Below, piece after piece: positions 11,725-23,300 of a stretch of 64,000 nt of DNA (position 1 is its first letter; every line of letters starts with the position of its first letter). Where the stretch lies: the NCBI RefSeq assembly GCF_047495875.1, contig NC_092461.1, positions 93,998,431 through 94,062,430 of the forward strand. The letters are read 5' to 3'. The notes under the pieces are model-generated. The model worked only from the letters and a program-made list of their open reading frames with translations, ran no database searches and was not told the DNA's origin. This DNA is from Pithys albifrons albifrons. Lineage: Eukaryota > Chordata > Aves > Passeriformes > Thamnophilidae. A program made the translations under genes and the position numbers.

Positions 11725-13115
11725 TCAGCAACTCAACAGAACAAGTTACAGCAGCATCTACTTAAACACAACCTATAACTGAGGTGCAGCTGCAGGAGAT
11801 GTCTGACATCCTCCTTACAAAAATACAAGATAAGGATACTAAAGGGATATATGTTATACAGGAGGAAGGATGTGTGTGTTGCCGGTGCTGGTAAGTGTGT
11901 TTTTCCTTTCAGGAAGCAGAGAAGGTGGGGGTTATGAATACCTGTGTAGAGGAGGATGATCTGGACCACACATAAACAAACCTCACCTGGCTGGATTTGA
12001 AGGTCCTGAGCAGGCCTGCTCTTTCTTCAGATCAAGAGTTTCTATTCTCAGGAAGCCACAGTAAGGGAACTCTCCTGTTTCCATGCTGATCTATGAGCAG
12101 ATTGGCCACTTTGACCATTCATTTTGGCTCTGTGTCAGAGAGCTACAGTAAGGGAATTTAGAAGGGTGCCATAAGCTCTCAGACAAAAAATGGACTGTTT
12201 TTTTTTTTTTTTGCTATCAAGAGCAATGTAATTTTTGGAGTGGGAAATTTACTAATCAGCTTCAAGTTAAGCCATAAAGGCACTTCTGTGAGTTACTGGT
12301 ATGTATTTCAAGGAGCTGTTTTAAAAACTTCACACTTTTGCTTAAGTGGGAAATACAGAAATTTAAACTACAATAAGGGAAAAGTCTGTAGTAAAATGGA
12401 AAGAAAAAGAAAATATAGAACAATTACCCTGAACATGAAGAGAAAATTTTGCTCCAGGTCAACTGCTGGAAGTAATTGAGAAGGAAAAGGGATTATTCCT
12501 TTCCCCACTCTCCCTTCCCCCTTCCCCCCCCCTCCCAATAAAATAAAAGAAGGACACTACTGGCACTAGATAAATTATTTAGAATTGCATTCCATAGTCT
12601 AGACTAAATACTCAGCTTGGTTAAATAAAGATGGTGGATTTTTTCAGAAACCCTTGTTGACTTTGAGAATATTTATATATGCAATATCAAGAAATTTAAA
12701 GGTAATACTTTAAGTAAGAATCCAATTTCCCTAAACAGTCAATACCATTTCATAGAGTCCATGGTCAAATAATCTTCTACTGCCAATTAGCTAAAACATT
12801 ACTATAATTAATATTTAATTATATTGCTATAATGAAAATTACGCAGTTGCAAACACTAAGTTGTAGGGTTTTGCTTGAATCTTCCATATGTCATGATTAT
12901 TACAGTGAAACAATATTGCTTCTTCCTTTGAAAGATAAACCTTAGTTTAGAGCACAAAATGGAAGAATTCTAACTTAAATTAGACAACCTGAACAACCTA
13001 GAATATAGGAGACATCCTCCATGTTTGGAAAATATAGTCAGAAAAAAATTACCATTATTTTCTTCATTCTCTTGTGCTTTTAGAATTACTACTCTTTTAC
13101 TGATTACTTATGTAC
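11725..13115. other. AT-rich spacer, nothing recognised
   Basis: Short frames only. A pyrimidine/C-run stretch followed by AATAAA-rich DNA lies at about 12500-12550. No element family was recognised; the moderately GC-rich part at 11740-12180 may be an old repeat. Confidence 0.45.
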
Positions 13116-13120
13116 TCCCC

Positions 13121-14075
13121 TGTCATAGTTTGAGGGAAAAACCAAAATGTCTACCAAGAAAACAGAGAAGATTCCTCCACAATAATCACAACACTCCTTA
13201 TTAAAGACAATAAAAAAAGGAACTTTAAATAGAAAATGGATGGAAGAAGGATAACTGTTCTTAACTACTATATATCTACATATATATCTCTCTATATATA
13301 TCTTTATATATACACATATATATGTAGATATAGATATAACTGTAAACAGACCAGAGCAAACTACTGCCCCAGCACTAAAAGTAAAAAAACCAAAAGAGAA
13401 CAATCCCCAAATGGTACATTTCTTCTGGAGCAGTTATATTTATGGACAGTGTCAGTGTCACACCTCGGTTTGCTGTGAGGTAAATTCTCAGTCTTTTCCC
13501 AGCAAGGCAGAGACAAGGGATGAACATTCACATGGACTCTCTCTTTCTCCTTATTCTTTGTTCCAAATGAAGAAGGAAAAGCTGGGAGTGGCAGAATGGT
13601 AATAATTCCCAGGAAACTCCTTGCAGTCCAAATTGGTGCCCAGGAAGAAAAAAAAAAAAAAAGGTCTGCAGTGTGTCCTGAAACAACTGTGTCTCAGGTC
13701 TCTCCTCTCTCTCTTTCCCTCTCTGAAGCTCAGGTGCCCAGAGATGGAGGGGGAAAAGCAAAAAGGAGAGCCAGAAAAAAAAGAGCTCTCACCAGAAACC
13801 AGTGGCTCTCTTTCTGCCACTGCCCAAAGAAACTCCCCCAAAAAAGTCAAGCCAGCACACAAGGAAAAATAAAGAAAAACCTCTCCCCACCCCCAGGTGC
13901 GAGGGTTCTGTTTTCTCACCTCCATCCCACCATTCAGCTGGAATCTTAAAGTCATCAGCCATCTTTTGTCCTCAGTCCTGGCACTCCAAGCCCAAACCTC
14001 ATGTGTTGGTATGGTGAGAAAAATTCTCTGAGGGGCTCCTCCCAACACCACCTTTCTGTGTTTGAACCTTTAACA
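13121..14075 (-). mobile_element. solo LTR, about 955 bp, with 5-bp target duplication
   Basis: Plus-strand ends are TGTCATAGTTTGAGG... and ...TTTGAACCTTTAACA, so TG...CA termini are present. Exact pentamers TCCCC flank it at 13116-13120 and 14076-14080, as expected for retroviral integration; 5-bp duplications are typical of ERVL-like and some other avian ERVs. The left end resembles those of the LTRs at 17059 and 60713. No gag, pol or env sequence adjoins it, so it is a solo LTR. Internal open frames (for example 166 codons on the minus strand) are purine/pyrimidine-biased chance frames. Strand is inferred from the shared end motif. Confidence 0.75.
13268..13338. repeat. TATATC-type AT microsatellite inside the LTR
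   Basis: About 70 bases of alternating TA with scattered C and G (tatatctacatatatatctc). It lengthens the LTR and can fold into AT cruciforms. Confidence 0.85.
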
Positions 14076-14080
14076 TCCCC

Positions 14081-17053
14081 TCCCCAAATATTTCACATAA
14101 AATTGAAAATAAGGAGTTTGCACTTCAATGTCTAGGAATATGCTTTTCAGCCCAAAAGAAAGATCTAAGTGAATGGTTTTCTTTGATATCTGTCTCTCAT
14201 GGTATTGTGTCACATTTATCAATGAGAAAAATAAAGTAAAAACAAAGCTGCATGTTAAGAAAAAAAAAGAAGGTTTCTGGTACAGAATAAAAAGAAAGAT
14301 GACATTTTTTACCTACTATTTGGGAGAAAATATCCATTTCAGTCACTTTCAGTTGAAGACATGAACAGGAAAGTTATTAAAAAGGTGACTTTTTTTTTCT
14401 TTTGGCCATAATTATTTTCAACATAGTGTTCAGTGCTAAAATCATCATTCTCCACCATCCATTGAAATTTTGAGTTACAGAACACTGTTCTTAGCTGAGA
14501 TTATATGACATCTAATCTGAAAAACGTTTGGAAATAACACACTACACAATTCAAAATCATGTAAGCTTTTCAGAAACATATATTTTTATAATATAGAAGC
14601 TTTTTATTTTGAAATTTAAATTCTTTGTAAGCTTGTTTAATGAAGATGTGCAACTTTTTATTTAAAGGCTTTCTAAAATTTTATAATTACAAGCAATTCT
14701 GAACTGGCAAATGAACTGATTGAGTACCATAAAATATGTAATTTTGAGTATATGAAAGATTGGGTCACTACTTTGGAAGTGTATGGAAAAAGCTGAATAG
14801 AAAAAAATGTGTCAAAAATTAGAAGTTCAGTTTTTATGGATAGGCATCCTGAAAACAAAACGCCAGCCCAAAATCCCACCATGGCCTTGGTGGGTCTTAC
14901 TTGGAAAGCTGTTATACTATGAATACACACACAATAAATTAATTGATTAAAGTGGTAGTATCATCTGAAACAGAAAAAAAAGGAGCTTTACTTTCATTAA
15001 TGATAATGTAACATACAGCAGTTTCCCTTCTGAAGAGGGAGAAAGAGGGAGTTGGTAAATTAACTGTTAGTAACTTTTAATGACCTACCTTAAGTGATTA
15101 TACTAATACAGCTAATTTATTCCAAACCTATCCTCAGACCAACATAAAATTCTCTGGAGCAGATATGATTTTTTTTCCTGTATTGGAAAGAGTTTATTTA
15201 ACACAAGAGTTTAAACCCGATGGAATTGCAATTCAGCACTCCCATTCAGTACAGTACAGAACCACATGGCAGTGTGGTAGAAGTCAGCCTGGAAAACAGA
15301 CTGAAACACATGGAAAGATCTCAGTGAACTGGCTTAGACACAGTAACCAAACAAGCTAGCAGGTGATGTGATAAACAGACCCAGGTGCAAAGGTATGTGT
15401 AAGGAAGTTTACCTCCATTGTCTTTTCCCCTCTCCAAGAGTTTATGTTGAATTTTTGGACCATTCATTAAAACAGATGCCAGTATATAATTAATTTAGCT
15501 AGTTAAAAGAAACATAGATTCATATATAGGGTTAGATAAATGAACTTATTCACATGAAAATCCTGAAGTTTTAATGTTAAAAGATGATTGTTTTATATTT
15601 ATATATTTTTATGAAAGTCAAATGACAACAGTATTTAAGAACAAATTAATTGAAGATATCAAGCATTTTTGGTTTGATATCTTTAATGCCAGACTATTAA
15701 GAGAATCTGAGATTCAAAATAGGAACCTGAATTGACCAGTCACAGCAAGGCAGAAACCAATCAGCCTCAATATTAGTCTCTTCAAATAACTTCCAGCATA
15801 ACTTTAATCAGATAATGTAATATGAAGCATCAATTACTTCATATGACACACAGGATACACAGGGAAAACCAGAAAACAAAATCACTGAGTGTCACCTCCT
15901 CCTTCTCCAACAAGACTCTTGAAACTTTCTGTGTATTTTTTGATTCCTGAAATTCTCACACTTTCCTGAATAGTGAGCTACAGGACAGGGGCAAAGCAAC
16001 GCCAGTGATCTCATTAAATCCTCCTTTACCAAAGTCATGACAGAGCAGCACAGTATCTAAATCACTTTAATTTTCCCTACTGAGATTCTGATAATAGAAA
16101 ACTATGCTCATCTGCAAATTTCCCTTATAGATAAAGACACACTGTAATTGACCGTGTGACCTCTGAAAAATTATGCTATTTCCACCTCTTACTTATGACT
16201 CTCCCAAGTATCTATTGCTCTACACAGCTGTGTCAGCATAAAATGTGTGAAAGTATATTTTAAAATTGTGAAAACTTTAAGCCTTTCTTATATGATCTGT
16301 AACAAATTTTTAAAATGAGAATGTATTCCTGTAAGGACATAAATACAAATCTTTGTATTTACACATACAAAAGTACATACACACTTCCATACAATATCTC
16401 AAACTACTTTACTGGGAAAATGGATTTGTTCCAGTAAGAACCTTTGCACTTGAGATGTGCCAATCACTGGAGAACTCAAAGTGTTTGAAGTTATTTTAGG
16501 AATTGATCTGAAGGAAATAGATAGGTCTTTTGTTCTCAGACAATAGCCAAACACTCAGGTTCATTATCCATTTACCCCTGATACCCAAAGCAAGTTGTGC
16601 AACTGTTGGCCTGTGCTGCTCTGAAAAGCTGTTAGAAAGTGAAAGAGGAAGAATATAAAGAACTTTCATCTTAAAAAGAAAACCAGACAAAAATCTTGAG
16701 AAAATACTCTATCTAAATAAAGAATAGAATAATTATTTTTAGTGAGTCTGTGTGGATTCAGAAATCTATCTCTGCTTCCCTTTGTTCCTGGTGTAAATCT
16801 CATTCACTGATGACTTGCAGCCTCATAGGATTTGGGGGAACAAAACCTTTTTGACACAAAGTTTCACAATGTGCCTAGAGGATATTACTGCCCATCAGCA
16901 AAATTCTTAGATCAGGAACTGTTAATGCAAAACTGCTATGTGCTGGGCAGGTAATTTCCTGAGATTGAAGTGGTTTTGTGGGGCAAAGGGCAACTTTATG
17001 TTGAAAAAGGCAAATTACTAATATAGTAATTATTTATGCAATAAGATTGGAAT
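14081..17053. other. AT-rich unique DNA with a small hairpin
   Basis: No coding sequence or transposon ends recognised. A 10-bp inverted repeat, AAGATATCAA / TTGATATCTT, lies at 15653-15662 and 15674-15683 with an 11-base loop. Confidence 0.55.
15653..15683. repeat. 10-bp inverted repeat, 11-base loop
   Basis: Perfect arms AAGATATCAA and TTGATATCTT. AT-rich hairpins of this size are expected by chance in DNA of this composition. Confidence 0.6.
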
Positions 17054-17058
17054 GACTC

Positions 17059-17688
17059 TGTGCTGGTTTAAAGGCAAACCAGCAGGGGAAACGAACTCAC
17101 CACGAGAGAGAGATTATAAGTCAGCGCTAAAATTTAATAACAATATTACAATAAAAACACTGACACAAAAGGGAAATTGCTTTCAACTCACAAAAACCCA
17201 GCAGTATAACCCAGTGTCCTGGGGCACAAACCCAAGGCGGTTTGTTTGCCCTTGTGCTGAGACCCCTGTGGCTCCCCCAAGTCCAGAGCAAAAGGGAATG
17301 AAAAACCTGTTGGTGCAAGCGAGGGCTGTGGTCTGGGCGAGAGCGGTGATCTCCTCCTGTCAAGGTTCTGCTGCTCCTCTGGATCCAACGAGAAGTTACC
17401 AAAGACTTCTTACCCACCACTTATGCACCCTCAGGGAGCACCCCGTCCCTCCCCCTGGGCGGGGACTCACACAATGGGTGATTAACTCTGGGAGCCAGGG
17501 GGTATTGACCTGTTGATGGCCCATTAGCAGCTCCGCCCCCCTCAGGCTGAGTGTGAAGGTGATAATGGCTCCCTGGGCAGCTGCTGCTAATGGCCCATTG
17601 TCCTTGGGGAATGAAGAGAGGGGGTAGAATACACAGCTTTGATCACCTCCACACAGGGTTAGCTGGTCCCTCCTGCTGAACTAGGACA
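17059..17688 (-). mobile_element. solo LTR, 630 bp, with 5-bp target duplication GACTC
   Basis: Ends on the plus strand are TGTGCTGGTTTAAAGGC... and ...TGAACTAGGACA. The exact pentamer GACTC flanks it at 17054-17058 and 17689-17693. It is clearly GC-richer than its surroundings. Read on the minus strand it has the expected LTR order: TG start, a TATA-like GCATAAGTGG about 260 bases in, and an ATTAAA polyadenylation-type signal about 70 bases before the CA end. No internal retroviral sequence is present. The open frame of 154 codons across it (17052-17516) is a chance frame. Near-identical target duplications suggest a fairly recent insertion. Confidence 0.85.
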
Positions 17689-17693
17689 GACTC

Positions 17694-20236
17694 ACAGAAA
17701 ACAGGCCCAACTACCAATCTTGGATAGTGTCTTGCATTTAACTTACTGAGTAGCAATAATATCTATTGAGGTTTTCATAGGAAATTAAAAAGACATTTGA
17801 TACTTTACTGGATCACAAAGAGTCCTGAGTGAGCATATATATATATATCATGTTATGGCTCTGGAAAATAAAAAGTTACATACATCATTTTACATTTGCC
17901 TAAACTTTAGGTCTGAATATATTTTTAAAACTGATTTAATTAAATGAGCTGAACAGAAAAGACAGAATTTAATCTCAAGGAATCTGACATTCATAGAATT
18001 CATCACACTCATAAAAACAAGTTTTATACAAGTACTGTTCAGTTCAATCATAACCAACTTACTGTGTTGTAAGAAAATAGGTGTACTTTCTTTAAATGTA
18101 GCACTAAGAAAAGGAGACAGTGCACAGAATACAGAGAGATAATAATGAGGGGAAAAAACTGTCCCACATTACACAAAAAGATGAAGGAGGAATTGAAAAA
18201 GCCAGTAGACCACTAGAATGATATACTTGAGCTATCAGCATTCAGTACAAACAAAAATCTTTCTAGTTTAACAATAACTGTGATCTCAATAATAGCGTAA
18301 GCATAACTTTACAATGGATACACCCTCAAACCTTTTAAAACCACAACTATTGTAGCTATCAGCTAAAACAGCCTTAGAAGAGAGATAAATTAAAACTGGA
18401 AGCTATAAAAGTATTGAAAAAAATTAGACTTGACTTTCATCCCTAATTTTGCTTGAAAACTCTGACATCTATTCTGGTAATAGGAAATACCTAATAAAGA
18501 TATATGACTCATGGCTTCCTGTACATTTTAATATTTCCAAGAATTTAGGAACTAAAATCTTGTAAGTTCTTTAATAATACATTTCAAAATAATGCAAAAG
18601 GAAAGTATACTTTTAACATGTTTTCTTAGTAAAAAAATCTTAGTCTCTCTCCAAAGGAACACCTGGATGTGACTGTGGGATGTCTAAACACTGGCATGTG
18701 GATATTTTGTGTGACAAACTGTTGAACATTTCCTTATGAATATCAAACCAGCAGACACACTGAAGCTTAGGTAACCTTAAAAATTCTGAGTTCAAGTCCT
18801 TGAATGCCTTAAGATTGCACAACATTTTTCATGCCACATGAAGGCTGCTTATGTGCATCCCTCCTGATCAGAGCAGCACTGGACTTCTCTTTGGAAGTTT
18901 AAGCGATACTTTCCACACTGAGATGATCACTTCCTTTCAAGGTTGTTCCCACTTTCTTTGAGGAGGGGAGAGGAGGCATTTTCACCTCCAGAATTTCTTT
19001 ACATAAAGAAGAATTAACCACAATCCAGAAAAGATCACAGCCATCCACATTATGAAACCATTAAGCTGTTTCGTCCCTGAATTTCAAAAGCTGTAACTAA
19101 TAATTATTTATTATAGTGTGCAGAATAATATTTGCCAGAATTTCACATTGCAAATGAATAAAGCCCTAAAGGTCACAAGTTTAATGATGTTTGCCTATGC
19201 AGCTCACTTTTCATCATGAGCTTGAAAGTGCTAAACAGTTTTCTAATGAATAGAAAGCCAGGAGAAAACAGCTGAGGAAAGATATAATACCTTAAAAGGC
19301 GACAAACAAACCACAAGCCTTAGACATGATCAGAGCTGACTCAGAATGAGATTCAAGAGCTACTGAAACATGAGTCAATAAAAGCAACAGGACTAATGCA
19401 CTTTGTGATGTACACAGGCTGAAACTGAGACCAGAGTGGGAAGAAGGGAATTAACTGAGCTCAAATGCAACAGTCTTTGCTATTCCTTTGAGAAAAATGT
19501 AATTGGAAATATTAGAACAAAAGCAGAGATGAAGAGGGAGGAAAGCAGCAATGAAAAAAAATTTTACCAAAAGAGTGTCCACTCTCGATAAGAATCAAGA
19601 CTAACAAAAAAAATAATCCTTTCTAGTTCGGTTCAGTGCCAAAATGGTGCATAAAGACAGCACTTGAATTATGAATAACATATGAATAAGATCAATAGCA
19701 TGAAAGTAAATTTTTTAATCTTTTCAAAAAGCCCTCAAGTTACAGTACACAATCTTCTGTAATATTGCCTCAAACAGTAATGTGACTTGTGAACTCAGTA
19801 AATGTGTGCACCTTGACCAGGTTTATGATACTTCAGGAAAAAGCAGTCCAAAAAATGGAGAAAATGAAAGCAACCAGAGGGATCCATACAGGCAAGCAAC
19901 TTGTACAGACATCAAGGACACAAACAATGGAAAAGTAAGAAACATAATTCTTTAGTAAAGCATTAAATTTCTTTTTAAACTTTCAATAAAAAAAAATTCC
20001 ACACCTACTACCACGATTAAAATCGATTCACATCAAATTAGAATTCAATCATTATATACTCTTAAAGCCAAAACAATTTTCAGTACCTTTCTTTGAGGAA
20101 TAAATACAGAAATTTAGTTCACTCTAGTCAGGTGAAATAGAGTTCTGAGATTGTAACTACTTGGACCTCTGAATTGAAGTTTATAGGCAAAGGGAATCTT
20201 AAGTAAAAACATGGAAACAGAGAGCACACATCAACT
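17694..20236. other. AT-rich unique DNA, no gene seen
   Basis: Contains a short (AT)7 run at 17835-17848. Only short random frames occur. Confidence 0.55.
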
Positions 20237-20345
20237 AATCAAAGAATCCCAGAATCACATAGTGGTTAGAGTTGGAGTGGAGCTCTGGAGATCATGTAGT
20301 CCAACTATCATGACAGGACAGTTCTGAGGCAGAGCTGCACAAACC
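20237..20345 (-). mobile_element. CR1 3'-end relic
   Basis: The start AATCAAAGAATCCCAGAATC followed by AGAGTTGGAGTGG and GATCATGTAGTCCAAC matches the reversed CR1 3' end. Only the terminal 100 or so bases are recognisable; the inner end is uncertain. Confidence 0.65.
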
Positions 20346-23300
20346 ACTTGCAAGGCCAGAAACAAGAAATATTCACATCACCTCTGGGGGCAGACACTTC
20401 AGCTTCTAAATAGAATTGCAGAAGCCCATTTGCTGCTGGGGCAGCACTGGATTGGGCCAGAAATGGATGTATTAGACCATCTTCAGTATTCTCTTGTTAT
20501 ATGGTCTTTAAGAAAGGATTTGATTCCCCTATGAATTTAATTTCCTGTTTAAGCTGCCTCAAGCACACAGACTAAACTCCTCCTGGGCCACTGTTTTATT
20601 CGGTGTTATGACAGTGTCACATGAGCATATTCTTGGTTAAAAAGTTACAAATCAAAATTAAAACTTTGTGTGCAGGATACATTCTGGGCAGGGTAGAGAG
20701 AAAAACATGCAGCATCTAGTGGACAGTACATGGAGGTGGTCAGGGTCCTCCTGAATTTAGGCTTAGAGGGTTGTAAGACCAATGAAGACAAAGGATCCAC
20801 AGAAAACTAAAAGACCCTTAGCAATAACGACTTGACTTTGAGTGTTTAATTGTATAGCCTCTAGGGAATTTAAAGCTGCATGCTTAACCTCCACGTTGGG
20901 AAATGAAATACAAGCTAGCACACAATACTTGACAAATTTAGTGTCCGCTTGAAGTGGTTTCTGTAATATAAATCAACAATATTCTTTTCCTATTCCTTTT
21001 GTTTCCAGGTTCTTTTTATTCCTCGTAAAACAAATCATGAATTTGATTATTTAAGCAAATTACAACAGCAATTTTTATGCTGTTCCCTTCCATCTCCAGT
21101 GAAGCATACCATGTCCAAGATTAGTGCGGCCTTATGTATAATAGAACATTACAAAAATTATGTATCTTTTTTCCCTTAGTAAGGCTGCTGCCACCAATAG
21201 CAGCCTTGAATCTCCCAATTGTAATTACAAGTCTAGGATTTTATTGTCAAATACATTTCCCAGATAAATGATTCTTGCCTTTTCAGTGATTCTGACTGAT
21301 GGGCTGAGTGTGGAGTTATCTTTTATAAAGCTGGAACATATGGGGCAATGCAAATTCTCTTGCCTTTTTACAGGGTCTACAAAGCCTTTTCACAAATGTA
21401 TTTTTATTTTTAGTGCTTGTCTTTTATCTGTATGGCTTATTTTACATGAATCTGCACTGCTTTGCAGCAAATCAGATTCAAGTATATAATTTGTGAGCTA
21501 CATATAAAGGCACCAGTAGGAGCACTAATCTGTTCTTTTCAGTGCAAGAAGCTTCAAGAAGCTTCTACAATCCAGGCTTAACAAGCTATTTATTTCATTT
21601 ACCTTCTTAATGGCTGAAGAAAAAAATTGAAAACGATGATTGCTTGTTTGTTAATGAAAGTGGTGCTGTGGTTAACCACCGGAAAAACTATTAAGCATCA
21701 TAAAATTGCCCTTGGAATTTGACACTTTTTATATCTCATCTGATGTGCCATTCCAGCACATGAAAGAAATAGAAAGATCAATAAAGGTTTCACCTAACTC
21801 CCAATTAGATAATTTCAAGGATTCGTGGAAGAAAATTAAAGTTACCTTGAAAGGATAAAAATCTAAATATTAAAGCATATTGGATTATTGAACAGTGAAA
21901 GGTGACATGGATTCAGTTTTGCTCCCTTATGGTTCTAAGTTAGCTGCCTTATGAAAATGTGATATTGCCTCCATTTTCGTCCACCTATCAGCAAACTTGC
22001 AGGTCCTTGCTAGATTAACAATAATCTTCATAAAAATGGAAAAGGAAGATTTGTTTTTAAAAGAGAGTTTTGATATTTTCCTCCATGTTTGTATTGGGAG
22101 CCTTGCAGAAGACATTGTATTGAGTAGCTGGTGTCCTTGAACAATCCATGTCTCCTCAACTGGGCCTTGTACTCTTGGCCAGAGCAGGCTGGATGCAGCA
22201 TGAGCAGCTGTTGCAGGGGAACGTGCTGGTGCACCCCATGCCATCTTGTGCTGCACTGGTGGGTGGGTGGCACAACAGAGGGAAAATTCCAGTCTGTCAG
22301 GAAACTCTCTGCTAGCTGAACAGCTTCCTAATATAGTTTGTAACTATTAATATGCTTGGGAACAGAAAAGTCTATGCAGATCAAGAGATCCAGTTAAGTG
22401 TTTCTGACTGGGAATCTGCTGTACTTCAAGGATTGAATGATCCACATCACAGCTGACCTGAAACCTGTGCTTGATGTTTTGCAGGTAGACAGACCTACAG
22501 CCTGTCTTTCTTCTCAGACAAGAATTAGTTTCTTTCTTTCCGGATAAAGCCATAGCAAGGTGAAGAGTAAGTAGATAAATATGTTTTGCCCACAATCTGG
22601 GGTTTGTGCATGAAAATGGAGACAAATGGCATGACAGCACCAGGACTAAGATGTTGCCAAGCAAGAAAACTTTAGTTTTAAAATGTCTATGAATGTAAGA
22701 ATGATCACAGGTTTTCAGGAGCTGATAAAACTTTGAATATCCAAGTTCTGGACTTAAATAAAATGAAGGCATCTAAAACTCAGTTTAGAGACCCAACTCC
22801 TGCCACAGATTTAAACATAAACATATAGAAAGGAAATACCAGGCATGCTGAAAGTACTTCAGTAATTCATCATTAAATATCGAAGTATCCCTGTGTAGAT
22901 TATAGATCCTGAGAAGCTCCTGTTCTCCCATCTTTTATGTGTTGGTCAGACTAAAAATAGAAAGCTTATAAAGTCTACATGCAACTTTCCTAGAAACAAA
23001 CTGCAGGATCTATGATTATGCTCACTGATTTCTTTAAAGAAGCTGAGATTCTAAAAACTGCAAAGTTAATTTATGATGAGAGATATTGCAATTTACAGAT
23101 GAAACATCAACATAAAATGGAATATAGGCGGGTTTGTGGAGTTTGTGGAGTTTATGAATTTTATATACTCTGCCAATCTACTGAATGGGTTTATATTCTC
23201 TGTAAGCGCTTCATTTCATGGCTCACAACTTTTAGAGGGTATTGTGGAAAAAATATCAGTATTTATATCTCAGGAACGACATGAATAGTATGTAAGAGAT

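Noticed and set aside
13551..14051. 166-codon minus-strand open frame
   Set aside because: It falls inside the 955-bp LTR and consists of low-complexity stretches (poly-Phe from an A run); not a plausible protein.
15653..15683. AT-rich hairpin as a possible microRNA or terminator
   Set aside because: A 10-bp stem is too short for a microRNA precursor, and intrinsic terminators are not relevant in a vertebrate nuclear genome.
17052..17516. 154-codon open frame that might be a gene
   Set aside because: It lies almost wholly inside the solo LTR at 17059-17688, shows no motif, and is explained by the GC-rich composition of the LTR.
21545..21565. short direct repeat near an AAGCTT palindrome
   Set aside because: Two copies of about 10 bases are too small to distinguish from chance.
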